The notes beneath the pieces were generated by a model that was not told where the DNA came from, searched no databases, and saw only the letters and a program-made list of their open reading frames with translations. Of a stretch of DNA of 64,000 bases, positions 34,157 through 42,276 are shown one piece after another. The translations under genes were made by a program, and so were the position numbers. The DNA is from WHTK01 sp965197795 (GTDB lineage: Bacteria; Chloroflexota; Dehalococcoidia; DSTF01; WHTK01): assembly GCA_965197795.1 (NCBI GenBank), contig OZ240228.1, positions 1,860,001 to 1,924,000 of the forward strand, written 5' to 3'. Positions within the stretch are counted from its first letter, which is position 1, and each line of letters begins with the position of its first letter.

Positions 34157-35506
34157 ATGAATGACACCGAGTATCGAGAACTCGTCGACCGCGACGTGGC
34201 GCACATGCTGCACCCGCAGTTTCTACAGGGCGATCAGCGCAGCGCCATCATCTTCGCCAAGGGCGAGGGATCGATCCTCACCGACGTCCGCGGCCGGGAT
34301 TACATCGACGGCCTGTCTTGCCTCTGGAACGTCGCGGTAGGTCACGGACGCAAGGAGCTGGCTGACGCCGCGGCGCATCAAATGGGGACGCTCGCCTTCG
34401 CCAACGGCTACAGCGGCTTCTCCAACGTGCCGGCCATCGAGCTGGCGGAACGCCTCTGCGACCTGAGCTACCCGAGCATGGACGCCGTGTTCTTCGCCAA
34501 CTCGGGCTCGGAAGCCAACGAAGTGGCGTTCAAGCTGGCACGCTTCTACTGGTACCTGAAGGGCAGCATGGAGAAGGTCAAGATCTTCGCCCGCCGCCAG
34601 GCCTACCACGGCGGCACCCTGGCGACCACCGCAGCCACCGGCCTTCCGCCGTTCTGGCGCGGTTTCGGCCCGCTGGACCCGACCTTCCTCCGCACGCCCT
34701 GCAACCACCCGTTCACGTCGTGCACGGCTGACTGCGCCGAGGCCTTCGAAGCCGCGATCCTGGCCGAGGGCGCCGACACGGTGGCCGCGATCATCGCCGA
34801 GCCGGTGCAGGGCGCCGGCGGCGTCATCCCTCCCGGCGCCGACTACTTCCCCAAGCTGCGCGAGGTCTGCGACAGGCACGACGTCCTGCTGATCGCCGAC
34901 GAGGTGATCACCGGCTTCGGCCGCACCGGCCGCTGGTTTGCGCTGCGCCACTTCAACGTCGAGCCCGACATCGTCACGTTCGCCAAGGCGGTGACCAGCG
35001 CCTACGTGCCGCTGTCCGGCGCCATCGTCTCGAAGCAGATTCACGAGGCGATCCTCGCCCCGGAGACCGACCGCTTCATGCACGGCTTCACCAACTCGGC
35101 TCACCCGGCGGCCTGCGCCGTGGGTCTGCGCAACCTGCAGATCTTCGACGAGGAAAACCTGGTCGAGAACGCCGCCGCGCTGGGCGAGCACCTGCAGAGC
35201 GGCCTGCGCACCCTCCTGGACGAGGACGGCGTCGGCAACGTGCGCGGTCTCGGCTTCATGGGCGCCGTCCAGATCGTCGAGGACAAGGAGACGATGAAGC
35301 CCTTCGGTGTCGAACTAAACGTTGGGCCGCACCTGGTGGCCGAGGCCAAGGAGCGTGGCCTGATCAGCCGCAACCTGGCGGACAACTACCTGCTGGCGCC
35401 GCCGCTGGTGACGACACCGGAGCAGATCGAACAGATCGTCGAGATCCTGCGCGACTCGATCAAAGAGACGGTCGCCTGGGCAAGGCGCAACAAGCCGACG
35501 CTGTAG
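34157..35506 (+). CDS. Class III aminotransferase (omega-amino acid/pyruvate type)
   Basis: A 449-residue PLP enzyme that moves amino groups from amines or omega-amino acids. Visible are FANSGSEANEVAFKLAR, ARRQAYHGGTLATTAATG, LIADEVITGFGRTGRWFAL (aspartate to the PLP ring), and the PLP lysine in IVTFAKAVTSAYVPLSGA. A cysteine pair in NHPFTSCTADCAEAF is uncommon in the class. I start at ATG 34157, after a G-rich ribosome site; the frame continues seven codons further upstream. The 306 bases downstream hold no gene. Confidence 0.9.
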   Translation: MNDTEYRELVDRDVAHMLHPQFLQGDQRSAIIFAKGEGSILTDVRGRDYIDGLSCLWNVAVGHGRKELADAAAHQMGTLAFANGYSGFSNVPAIELAERLCDLSYPSMDAVFFANSGSEANEVAFKLARFYWYLKGSMEKVKIFARRQAYHGGTLATTAATGLPPFWRGFGPLDPTFLRTPCNHPFTSCTADCAEAFEAAILAEGADTVAAIIAEPVQGAGGVIPPGADYFPKLREVCDRHDVLLIADEVITGFGRTGRWFALRHFNVEPDIVTFAKAVTSAYVPLSGAIVSKQIHEAILAPETDRFMHGFTNSAHPAACAVGLRNLQIFDEENLVENAAALGEHLQSGLRTLLDEDGVGNVRGLGFMGAVQIVEDKETMKPFGVELNVGPHLVAEAKERGLISRNLADNYLLAPPLVTTPEQIEQIVEILRDSIKETVAWARRNKPTL

Positions 35507-35812
35507 GGGCCCAACCAAACGCCGTTCCAGCATCCAAGCCAGATCATGTTGCGTGGCCCTCTATGCGAGACACCATATGCCCTTGAAATGATCCTCTCGA
35601 TAAACCAGCGGGGGTAGCAACCGCGCAACCCGGTCGTACTAAGTCTTCGAAGTGGCCCCCTCAGGACTAACGGCAGGAACGCGGAGCGCATAAGCTGCGC
35701 TCTGCCGCCAGACATGAGTCCTCGACGCCCTAGATACTGGCCTCAGTCCTGCGAGCCCAATCAGTACTCAAACGGGATTTGTTACCAACCGAAAGGACGC
35801 TAGACTTCACCG
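35507..35812. other. Gene-free stretch of 306 bases
   Basis: I see no credible coding frame, tRNA or terminator hairpin with a T run here. Composition shifts to lower GC toward the next gene. It probably holds the promoter of the membrane-protein gene at 35813. Confidence 0.5.
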
Positions 35813-36499
35813 ATGCTTGAGCGCGTCCGGGCTGTTTGGCGTCAACTCGATCCTTGGCGCAAACGGTGGGGCGATATCGAGGACGCCCGTTCCTTCGCCA
35901 GCTTGGGAATCAAACTCGTCCTCCTTGTCATCTTTTTCGTTTATCCAGGGGTCACTGTGAGTCTCTTGATTGGCGTCCTATTAGGAATCATCGAAGTATG
36001 GTGGCCTCTCATTGCTGCCGTGCCGCTCCTAGGATTGGGTCTGATTAGCTGGGTTATGACTCTGCGGACGTACCGTTCCCAACCACTGGTGGAAGCTCCC
36101 GACTCGCCTAAGGATGAATCTCTTCGGCATACTGGGCACATCGACCTTCCAACGGAGGCAGTGATCGCCAGTCCGAATCCTGAACCCGACATTGAAGACG
36201 CAGGCGGGATGCTCGTGCCGGAAAACCTACCTTCAATTCAGATCATTGATGGCTTTTCGTCGGAGGACAGCCTTTCAGCAATCATGCAGTCCATAGGCCA
36301 AGTTAGAAGGCACAAGGACTTCACAGTGGAGGCCGCTATCTACGTCGACGCGCCTATCCGAGTACGAGAAGTTTTCCTCGCCATAGATAGAGACGATCTT
36401 GATGAGGAGGTCAAGCTAGCGCCAACGAAATTCGAGGCCTCCCAGGTATCGAGGAACCTGATTCAGCCTTTCATGTTTGCGGTCCCAATGAGACTGTAG
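35813..36499 (+). CDS. Two-TM membrane protein of unknown function with lower GC
   Basis: A 228-residue protein with two adjacent membrane helices at about residues 33-55 (LVLLVIFFVYPGVTVSLLIG) and 60-82 (VWWPLIAAVPLLGLGLISWV). A cytoplasmic or external domain of about 140 residues follows, without motifs I recognise (TVEAAIYVDAPIRVREVFLA). Base composition is lower in GC than in flanking genes, as also seen in the TPR/PIN pair, which suggests acquisition (inference). No partner genes are adjacent. Confidence 0.6.
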   Translation: MLERVRAVWRQLDPWRKRWGDIEDARSFASLGIKLVLLVIFFVYPGVTVSLLIGVLLGIIEVWWPLIAAVPLLGLGLISWVMTLRTYRSQPLVEAPDSPKDESLRHTGHIDLPTEAVIASPNPEPDIEDAGGMLVPENLPSIQIIDGFSSEDSLSAIMQSIGQVRRHKDFTVEAAIYVDAPIRVREVFLAIDRDDLDEEVKLAPTKFEASQVSRNLIQPFMFAVPMRL

Positions 36500-36700
36500 G
36501 GGTCCTTTTCTTTCGCATTGATTATGGTGACCGACAGGGGCGAATTCAGGTCAACGACTTGGACTCATGGAATGCCGAAAGCGAGCGGCGAACAGGCTGC
36601 AGGGGACGAGGGTGAGCCTAGCGAGCAGTAGGCGGTTAGTTTTCAATGTTTTCATATCCTCCACCCCAAAAGCCTGAATACGACGACTGAAGACTCCCCT

Positions 36701-37333
36701 CTACCCTGGGTTCAGCTTCCGGAAGACGGCGCGGATCGTGTCTTCCACCGTCTCCGGCGCTGACGCCTCGTCGACCTGCGCTACGAGGCGCTCCGCCTCG
36801 CTGCGGTTGTAGCCGAGCGCCACGAGCGCGTCCGTGGCGTCGCGCGCCACCTCGCTGGCGGCGGCTTCGTGCTTCGGTTGCGGCTGGTCGAAGCCCTCGT
36901 CCGCCAGCAGCGCCTCCTCCGTCACCTTGCCGCGCAGCTGTGCGACGATCGTCTCGGCGCTGCGCTTGCCGATCGACGGCAGCTTGCCGAGCTGCGCCGT
37001 GTCCCCCGACTCGATCCAGCGAGCGATGGTCGAAACGCTGAACACCAGTGCCTTCGTCGCCGTCGTCGGCCCGACGTTCGGGACGGTGACCAGCTTCTCG
37101 AAGAAACCGCGTTCAACCCCACGCAAGAAGCCGATCAACCGCGGGATCGGCGCGTTCTGGGTCACGAAGTAGAACGTCTCGAGCTCCACCTCCTCGCCGA
37201 GGTCGCGTTCTTCGAGGGCACGCCAGACGAAAACCGGCAGCTCGACGGCGTACCAGACGCCGCCCACATCGATCTCGACCGTGGAGGAGCGCTCGTTCTT
37301 GCGGGCCAGGCGGCCCCGCAGGTGCGAAATCAC
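36701..37333 (-). CDS. ruvA: Holliday junction branch-migration protein RuvA
   Basis: A 210-residue RuvA, which binds the four-way DNA junction and loads RuvB helicase. Domain I starts MISHLRGRLARKNERSSTVEI, the helix-hairpin-helix pair is in LVTVPNVGPTTATKALVFS and LGKLPSIGKRSAETIVAQL, and the C-terminal UBA-like domain III is ATDALVALGYNRSEAERLV. It overlaps the end of the grpB-like gene by 4 bases, so translation is coupled. ruvB is not in the window. Confidence 0.95.
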   Translation of the reverse strand: MISHLRGRLARKNERSSTVEIDVGGVWYAVELPVFVWRALEERDLGEEVELETFYFVTQNAPIPRLIGFLRGVERGFFEKLVTVPNVGPTTATKALVFSVSTIARWIESGDTAQLGKLPSIGKRSAETIVAQLRGKVTEEALLADEGFDQPQPKHEAAASEVARDATDALVALGYNRSEAERLVAQVDEASAPETVEDTIRAVFRKLNPG

Positions 37334-37869
37334 GCCGGTGCCTCCCCTTCGGCGCGACTCAGGGCCGGTTGCAGCGCCAGAGCCAGGATTTCGAGCACCA
37401 TGGGCGCCTTGGCCGCCTGGTAGGCGTCGCGGTCATCGCCCAACCGGGCGGCGAGCTGTAGCTTGTGGGCGCTCAGCTTCTCGGCCCACTCCGAGTGCGC
37501 GATCAGGTAGTCGCGAAAGGCACGATGTCTTCGCAGCTCCTCGGCGTCGGCGGCGAGGACGTAGAGGTGGTGCGGCTCCAGCGCCTGGTTCAGCCCCACG
37601 TCCGTCATGCGAAACGACTCGCGGCCGGGGACGCCCTGGTCGCCGCGATATTCGTAGCCGGCGGCGATCAGACGGTCCTTGACCTGGTCGAACTTGCCGT
37701 CGCGCATGACGACGTCGACGTCGATGATCGGCTTGGCCGCCATGCCCGGCACCGCTGTGCTGCCGACGTGCTCGACGGCGTGGTAGGTGCCGGCCAGGTT
37801 GCGATAGAGAAACGTCCGCAGCTGGTGGAACCTATGCGGCCACTCGGCGTTGTACGGCTCGACGATCAC
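37330..37869 (-). CDS. GrpB family (UPF0157) nucleotidyltransferase-fold protein
   Basis: A 179-residue GrpB-family protein: VEPYNAEWPHRFHQL, then VEHVGSTAVPGMAAKPIIDVDVV with the GST motif and acidic pair of the nucleotidyltransferase fold, then GRESFRMTD. Its function is not settled; related proteins include a domain fused to dephospho-CoA kinase. It is nested between ruvC and ruvA with 4-base overlaps on both sides, an unusual place. The last residues (QPALSRAEGE) are encoded by a stretch resembling an interspersed repeat that commonly lies between genes. Confidence 0.88.
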   Translation of the reverse strand: MIVEPYNAEWPHRFHQLRTFLYRNLAGTYHAVEHVGSTAVPGMAAKPIIDVDVVMRDGKFDQVKDRLIAAGYEYRGDQGVPGRESFRMTDVGLNQALEPHHLYVLAADAEELRRHRAFRDYLIAHSEWAEKLSAHKLQLAARLGDDRDAYQAAKAPMVLEILALALQPALSRAEGEAPA

Positions 37870-38414
37870 CGTCGCCCCGCCTCCAGCATGCGCGCTCGCC
37901 GCGAGCTGAGGTGGCAGATCGCGACCGCTAGCGCGTCCGAGGCGTCGACCGGCTCCGGGTCAGCCTCCAGCGCCAGCAGGATGCGCACCATGGACTGCAC
38001 CTGGCGCTTGTCGCCCTGGCCGTAGCCGGAGACCGCCGCCTTGACCGCCGTCGGCGCATACAGCTCCACCTCCAGTCCGGCGGACGCCGCCGCCAGCATC
38101 GCAGCCGCGCGTGCCTGGCCGATCGCCAACGCCGAGGCCGGCTGAAGCGCCCCGACGAAGGGGTCCTCGATCGCGACCTCGGTGGGCGAGTAGGTCTCGA
38201 TGATGCGCGTTATCTCTTCGTGGATCACGAGCAGCCGTTGCTCGAAGCGGTCCTTCGGCCTTGGCTTGATCACGCCGCAAGCCTCAAAGACGGGCCACGC
38301 CGCGCCGCGCACGATGCCCCAGCCGCAGACCCGCATGCCGGGGTCGATACCGAGGACCACGGGCTCGGCGCTGGCGCCTGTCCTGAGCCCGGTCGAAGGA
38401 GGGGCGTCGGGCAC
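37866..38414 (-). CDS. ruvC: Crossover junction endodeoxyribonuclease RuvC
   Basis: A 182-residue RuvC resolvase that cuts Holliday junctions. Catalytic acids are visible in VLGIDPGMRVCGWG, VAIEDPFVG (Glu), and the late DASDALAVAICHL (Asp pair). The N-terminal 18 residues before VVLGIDPG are an extension encoded partly by an interspersed repeat (PPSTGLRTGAS); the natural start may be GTG 38360. It is part of the yebC-ruvC-grpB-ruvA run, starting 5 bases after yebC. Confidence 0.95.
   Translation of the reverse strand: MPDAPPSTGLRTGASAEPVVLGIDPGMRVCGWGIVRGAAWPVFEACGVIKPRPKDRFEQRLLVIHEEITRIIETYSPTEVAIEDPFVGALQPASALAIGQARAAAMLAAASAGLEVELYAPTAVKAAVSGYGQGDKRQVQSMVRILLALEADPEPVDASDALAVAICHLSSRRARMLEAGRR
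38377..38399. repeat. Interspersed repeat of the TTCGACNNGCTCAGGACAGG type
   Basis: The minus strand reads CCTTCGACCGGGCTCAGGAC followed by AGG. This sequence type is widely found in many copies in GC-rich genomes (from memory). It lies inside the 5' end of the ruvC frame. A degenerate copy lies near 37354-37372 at the end of the grpB-like gene. Confidence 0.6.
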
Positions 38415-38419
38415 TCAGG

Positions 38420-39172
38420 TCACTCCGAGTACGAGGCGAGCACTTCGTCCGGGAAGTCGGCGTTGGAGTAGACGCGCTGCACGTCGTCGAGGTCCTCGAG
38501 GCGGTCGAGCAGCCGCAGCGCCTGCAGCGCCTCCTTTTCCTCCAGCGAGATCGTAGCGGTGGGAATGCGCTCGATGTCGGCGCCGGCGGGCTCGTGGCCG
38601 GCCTCGACGAGCGACTGGCGCACCGCCATCAGGTCTTCCGGCTTCGTATAGATAGCGACGCTGTCATCGTCGACGCTGAAGTCCTCGGCGCCGGCGTCGA
38701 TGGCCACCAGCGCGACCTCCTCACCGTCGGCGTTGGCCGACAAGTCGAGCGAAAGGACGCCCCGCTTGGCGAACTGCCACGCCACCGAGCCCGACTCGCC
38801 GAGGTTGCCGCCGCCGCGAGTGAACACGTTGCGAATCTCGGCCACGGTACGGTTACGATTGTCGGTGACGGCCTCGATCATCACGGCGGTGCCGCCGGGT
38901 CCGTAGCCTTCGTAGACGATCTCGTCCAGCTGGTTGGCGTCCGCGTCGCCGACCGCCTTGGCGATAGCGCGGTCGATGATGTCGGCAGGCATGTTGCTGT
39001 CTTTTGCCTTGATCAGGGCAAGACGCAGGCTGGCATTTCCGTTGGGGTCGCCGCCGCCGGCCCGGGCCGCCATCGTGATGTCGCGTCCCAGCTTCGTGAA
39101 CAGCGCGCCGCGCTTGGCGTCAACGACGGCCTTCTGGTGCTTGATCTGCTTCCATTTTGAGTGTCCGGCCAT
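38420..39172 (-). CDS. yebC: YebC/PmpR family transcription or translation regulator
   Basis: A 250-residue protein starting MAGHSKWKQIKHQKAVVDAK, the near-invariant YebC start, with FTKLGRDITMAARAGGGDP and VYEGYGPGGTAVMIEAVTDN. Once described as a DNA-binding regulator, the family has recently been linked to relief of ribosome stalling. It is cotranscribed with ruvC in many bacteria, as here. ATG 39172 is chosen for the family start. Confidence 0.95.
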   Translation of the reverse strand: MAGHSKWKQIKHQKAVVDAKRGALFTKLGRDITMAARAGGGDPNGNASLRLALIKAKDSNMPADIIDRAIAKAVGDADANQLDEIVYEGYGPGGTAVMIEAVTDNRNRTVAEIRNVFTRGGGNLGESGSVAWQFAKRGVLSLDLSANADGEEVALVAIDAGAEDFSVDDDSVAIYTKPEDLMAVRQSLVEAGHEPAGADIERIPTATISLEEKEALQALRLLDRLEDLDDVQRVYSNADFPDEVLASYSE

Positions 39173-39254
39173 GGCGGGTAAGCGTTCTCCTGTGAGTGTG
39201 ATCGAAAGGCATTCTAGCATCGGCCGCTCGCGGCGATCAGAGGGGCGCCGATGC

Positions 39255-40091
39255 CTATTCGCCCAACGTGACGTTGTCGATCAGGCGCGAGCGGCCGATG
39301 CGGACCGCGAGCGACACGAGGGTCGGGCCCTGAATACGCTCGATCTCCTGCAGGGTCGCCGGGTCCGCCACGGAGACGTAGTCAAGCCGAGCTAGCTCCT
39401 CGCTCTCGATGAGCTCTCGCACGCGAGTGCGGAACGCATCGGCATCGCGGGCGCCGCGATTCCACATTTCGCGCACAAGCGTCAGCGCGTTCCAGAGCAC
39501 CGGCGCCGCCGCTCGCTCGGTTGCGCTGAGATAGGCGTTGCGGCTGCTCATCGCCAGCCCGTCCGGCTCGCGGACGGTCTCGACCGCCACGATTTCGATG
39601 TCGAGGTCGAGGTCACGCACCATTTTGCCGATCAAGACGAGCTGCTGGGCGTCCTTCCTGCCGAAGTAGGCGCATGCCGGCTGCGTGATGTTGAACAGCT
39701 TCAGCACGACGGTCGCGACGCCGAGAAAATGGCCCGGCCGCGCCTCACCTTCGAGGCGCTCGGTCATCGGCCCCAGGTGGACGGCCGTAGCGAAACCCTC
39801 AGGGTAGATCTCCTCTGCCGCCGGCATGAAGACGAAATCGACGCCCTCGGACGTCAGCAGGTCGAGATCGTGTTCCGTGTTTCGAGGGTAAGTCGAAAGG
39901 TCCTCGTCCGGGGTGAACTGGGTCGGGTTGACGAAGATGCTGACGCAGACGCGGTCATTGGCGGCGCGAGCCTGCTTCACCAGCGCAAGGTGACCGTCAT
40001 GCAGCGCGCCCATGGTCGGCACCAGGCCGAGGCTGCCCGCAGCGCCGCGGCAAGCGGCGCGTGCCTCCGCGATCGTGGTCAGTATCTGCAC
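39255..40091 (-). CDS. panC: Pantothenate synthetase
   Basis: A 278-residue PanC, joining pantoate and beta-alanine with ATP to form pantothenate, the precursor of CoA. It has the nucleotide motif PTMGALHDGHLALV, SIFVNPTQFTPDEDLSTYPR, and the KMSKS-like MSSRNAYLS. The start is GTG 40091. It follows panB by 11 bases and should be on the same transcript behind the pan-type leader. panD is not in the window. Confidence 0.96.
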   Translation of the reverse strand: MQILTTIAEARAACRGAAGSLGLVPTMGALHDGHLALVKQARAANDRVCVSIFVNPTQFTPDEDLSTYPRNTEHDLDLLTSEGVDFVFMPAAEEIYPEGFATAVHLGPMTERLEGEARPGHFLGVATVVLKLFNITQPACAYFGRKDAQQLVLIGKMVRDLDLDIEIVAVETVREPDGLAMSSRNAYLSATERAAAPVLWNALTLVREMWNRGARDADAFRTRVRELIESEELARLDYVSVADPATLQEIERIQGPTLVSLAVRIGRSRLIDNVTLGE

Positions 40092-40102
40092 CGGCGCGTC
40101 GT

Positions 40103-40957
40103 CTAGGACCTGGCTTCGGTCAGGTCGGCCAGCGCTTCTTTGCTCATCTCAAAGCTCTGCTCCGGCGTCGGGAAGCTGCCATCGCGCACTTCCGCAGCGT
40201 ACTGCTCGATCGCCTTACGTATGTCGTCGCCGACGTGGGCGTACTCCTTGACGTGGCGCGGGATATGACGCGTCAGGAAGGAGGTGTGATAGGCCAGCAG
40301 GTCGTGCCAGACCAGAACCTGACCGTCGCAGGCGGCTCCCGCGCCGATCCCGATGACCGGGACCGCGAGACGCTGCGTGATCAGCTCCGCGAGCGGCGCC
40401 GGTACGGTCTCGACCACAATGCAGAAGGCGCCGGCCTGCTGCAGCGCGACCGCGTCATCCAGCAGACGCTCCGCGGCCTCCGGCGTGCGGCCCTGCACCT
40501 TGTAGCCACCCAGCTGGTTGATCGACTGCGGTGTCAGGCCGACGTGCCCCACGACCGGGATGCCGACCTGCACCAGCCGGCGCACGGTTTCAGCCATGTG
40601 CACGCCGCCCTCGAGCTTGACCGCCTGGGCGTCACCTTCTTGCAGCAAGCGCCCGGCGCTGCGCATCGCGTCTTCGACCGAGGTCTGGTAGGTCATGAAC
40701 GGCAGGTCAGTGACGACCATCGCGCGCGCGCTGCCGCGGGCCACAGCCTTCGAGTGATGCAGCATGTCGTCCAGCGTTACCTTGATCGTGTCCTCGTAAC
40801 CGAGGACGACCATGCCGAGCGAATCCCCGACCAGGATCATGTCGACGCCGGCTGCCTCAGCGATGCGGGCCGATGGATAGTCGTACGCCGTGAGCATGAC
40901 GATCTTTTCGCCCTTTTGCTTCATTGCTTGCACGTCTTTGATGCTGACTCGTGCCAT
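40103..40957 (-). CDS. panB: 3-methyl-2-oxobutanoate hydroxymethyltransferase
   Basis: A 284-residue PanB, transferring a hydroxymethyl group from methylene-tetrahydrofolate to ketoisovalerate in pantothenate synthesis. Motifs are MLTAYDYPSARIAEAAGVD, LVGDSLGMVVLGYEDT (metal-binding Asp), KLEGG, PVVGHVGLTPQS and VIGIGAGAACDGQVLVWHD. ATG 40957 follows GGGAG. An extended -10 promoter, two bulged-A stem-loops and a terminator lie upstream in a leader of about 165 bases. Confidence 0.96.
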   Translation of the reverse strand: MARVSIKDVQAMKQKGEKIVMLTAYDYPSARIAEAAGVDMILVGDSLGMVVLGYEDTIKVTLDDMLHHSKAVARGSARAMVVTDLPFMTYQTSVEDAMRSAGRLLQEGDAQAVKLEGGVHMAETVRRLVQVGIPVVGHVGLTPQSINQLGGYKVQGRTPEAAERLLDDAVALQQAGAFCIVVETVPAPLAELITQRLAVPVIGIGAGAACDGQVLVWHDLLAYHTSFLTRHIPRHVKEYAHVGDDIRKAIEQYAAEVRDGSFPTPEQSFEMSKEALADLTEARS

Positions 40958-40975
40958 CACATTCGCTCCCGGGCA

Positions 40976-41009
40976 ATAAAAATGCCCTTCTCGGCAACCG
41001 AGAGGGCAT
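40976..41009 (-). terminator. Intrinsic terminator (attenuator) in the panB leader
   Basis: On the minus strand ATGCCCTCTCGG pairs with CCGAGAAGGGCAT around TTG with one bulge, followed by five T. It ends about 20 bases before the panB ATG. It lies downstream of the leader promoter, so it can act as an on/off switch for panB-panC. Confidence 0.75.
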
Positions 41010-41043
41010 AGAGGGTCGACGCTTCGACTTGTCTATGGGCTGT

Positions 41044-41114
41044 CTCGGTCGCCAGACGATCCGAGCAGTCATGTCTCTTCGGTCCCCGTTAGCTGGCTGT
41101 TCCCCCGAGGAAGA
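41044..41114 (-). ncRNA. Candidate pan RNA motif: tandem stem-loops with bulged adenines
   Basis: Two hairpins occur in the panB leader. The one at 41044-41065 pairs CTCGG-TCG with CGA-CCGAG around TCTGG, with a single bulged A. The one at 41074-41114 pairs TCGG with CCGA and extends past an unpaired A. The pan motif known from earlier comparative work is described as stem-loops with conserved bulged A residues, often in tandem, upstream of panB/panC in Chloroflexota and others. I match by description and position; the exact consensus was not checked. Confidence 0.55.
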
Positions 41115-41130
41115 ATCAGCTGCGGGTTCG

Positions 41131-41139
41131 ATTATAGCA
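41131..41139 (-). promoter_or_regulatory. Extended -10 promoter for panB-panC
   Basis: The minus strand reads TGCTATAAT, a perfect -10 box with the TGn extension. TGATCA is 17 bases upstream as a weak -35. A start near 41124 gives a leader of about 165 bases. Confidence 0.6.
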
Positions 41140-41156
41140 GCGTCTGATGTCTTTGA

Positions 41157-41846
41157 TCAGCCAGCGAGGTGCTTCTCGGCGCCCTCGAGCGTGTCGAGCA
41201 GGATGTCGGGAGCAGAAGCGGCCAGCTCTTGCCGTGTCGGCGAACCGGTCGCCACCGCGACTGCGACCGCTCCGTTAGCCTTCGCGGCCGCGACGTCATG
41301 AACCGTATCGCCGATGACGAAGACGGTGCCGTGCTTGCCAACGGTCCGGTCGGCGGCCCGAATGCCTTGCTCGATGATCTCGGCGCGTACGGTCGTGCGG
41401 TCGCCGAAGCCGCCGAAGCGGAAGTGCTCGGCGATGCCGTAGTGCTGCAGTTTGAGCTGGGCCGAGCGTCGGAAGTTGCCGGTGCCGAGGCTGACGGTCG
41501 CATCGGGATCGGCGTTGAGCCGCTGCACCAGCAGAGCAACCCCATCGTGCAGGACACCCGCCTCCGCCCTGTCGATCAGCACGCGCGGCAGGATACGCAT
41601 GTAGGTGGCCTTGAAGCGGCGCGCCAGCCCCTGAACGTCTCCGTTCGCGAGACCAGCATTGGCGAGAGCATCTTGCAGGATCGCGAGGTCGCTACGACCG
41701 GTGAAGGTGACGTCGCGAAAGCCGTCAGCCACGCCGAAGACGTGCTCGAAGGCCAGGCCCATGGCATGGCTGGTGGCGCCACGGGTGCTGAGCAGCGTGC
41801 CGTCGATGTCGAAGAGGTAGAGACGCCGGTTGTTGGGGCGGGACAT
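41157..41846 (-). CDS. HAD-superfamily phosphatase (phosphoglycolate-phosphatase-like)
   Basis: A 229-residue haloacid-dehalogenase hydrolase. Motif I is LYLFDIDGTLLST (nucleophile and acid Asp), motif II is VSLGTGN with Thr where many have Ser/Thr, motif III lies near RAADRTVGK, and motif IV is VFVIGDTVHDVAAAKANG. A helical cap follows motif I. The substrate is unknown; phosphoglycolate-type phosphatases are the closest by look. It starts 8 bases after the rhodanese stop on the same strand. Confidence 0.9.
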   Translation of the reverse strand: MSRPNNRRLYLFDIDGTLLSTRGATSHAMGLAFEHVFGVADGFRDVTFTGRSDLAILQDALANAGLANGDVQGLARRFKATYMRILPRVLIDRAEAGVLHDGVALLVQRLNADPDATVSLGTGNFRRSAQLKLQHYGIAEHFRFGGFGDRTTVRAEIIEQGIRAADRTVGKHGTVFVIGDTVHDVAAAKANGAVAVAVATGSPTRQELAASAPDILLDTLEGAEKHLAG

Positions 41847-41854
41847 GTGACCGC

Positions 41855-42187
41855 CTACTCGACCTGGTAGCCGGCCTTGATCCAGGCCTCGGTGCCGCCT
41901 TCCACGTTGAACAGCTCCTTGAAGCCCATCGAGGCGGCAAACTCGCAGGCCAGGGCGCTGCGTTGGCCCATCTGGCAGATCATCACCAGCTCCTTGCCGG
42001 CCTCGAGCTCGTCCTTGCGTGAGACGACCGACATGTGCGGGATGTTAATCGCGCCGGGGACGTGACCGCCGGCGTACTCGCCCGGCGTACGCACGTCGAC
42101 GATCTGCACGTCGCCGCTGTCGATCTTCTCTTTCGCCTCGGTCACCGAAACGCGGGTGAAAGGCTCGCGCGGATCCTTGGTCGCCAT
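41855..42187 (-). CDS. Single-domain rhodanese-like sulfurtransferase
   Basis: A 110-residue rhodanese domain: VTEAKEKIDSGDVQIVDVRTPGEYAGGHVPGAINIP (shown in parts elsewhere as DVRTPGEYAGGHVPGA), then the active-site loop ICQMGQRSALAC, whose first Cys carries persulfide. It is a cytosolic sulfur-transfer protein. The ATG has GAGGAG upstream, and a TATACT box lies about 61 bases before it. It is transcribed with the HAD gene. Confidence 0.92.
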   Translation of the reverse strand: MATKDPREPFTRVSVTEAKEKIDSGDVQIVDVRTPGEYAGGHVPGAINIPHMSVVSRKDELEAGKELVMICQMGQRSALACEFAASMGFKELFNVEGGTEAWIKAGYQVE

Positions 42188-42247
42188 TCCGTTGCTCTCC
42201 TCAAAGCTTGCCGTCGGACGACGGAAATTCTTGTAGTCGTTGGTTCG

Positions 42248-42253
42248 AGTATA
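42248..42253 (-). promoter_or_regulatory. Candidate -10 box for rhodanese-HAD transcript
   Basis: TATACT on the minus strand, about 61 bases before the rhodanese ATG and just downstream of the MFS gene end. No good -35 is seen. Confidence 0.35.
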
Positions 42254-42276
42254 TCAACCGGCCTGCTTTGACCGAA

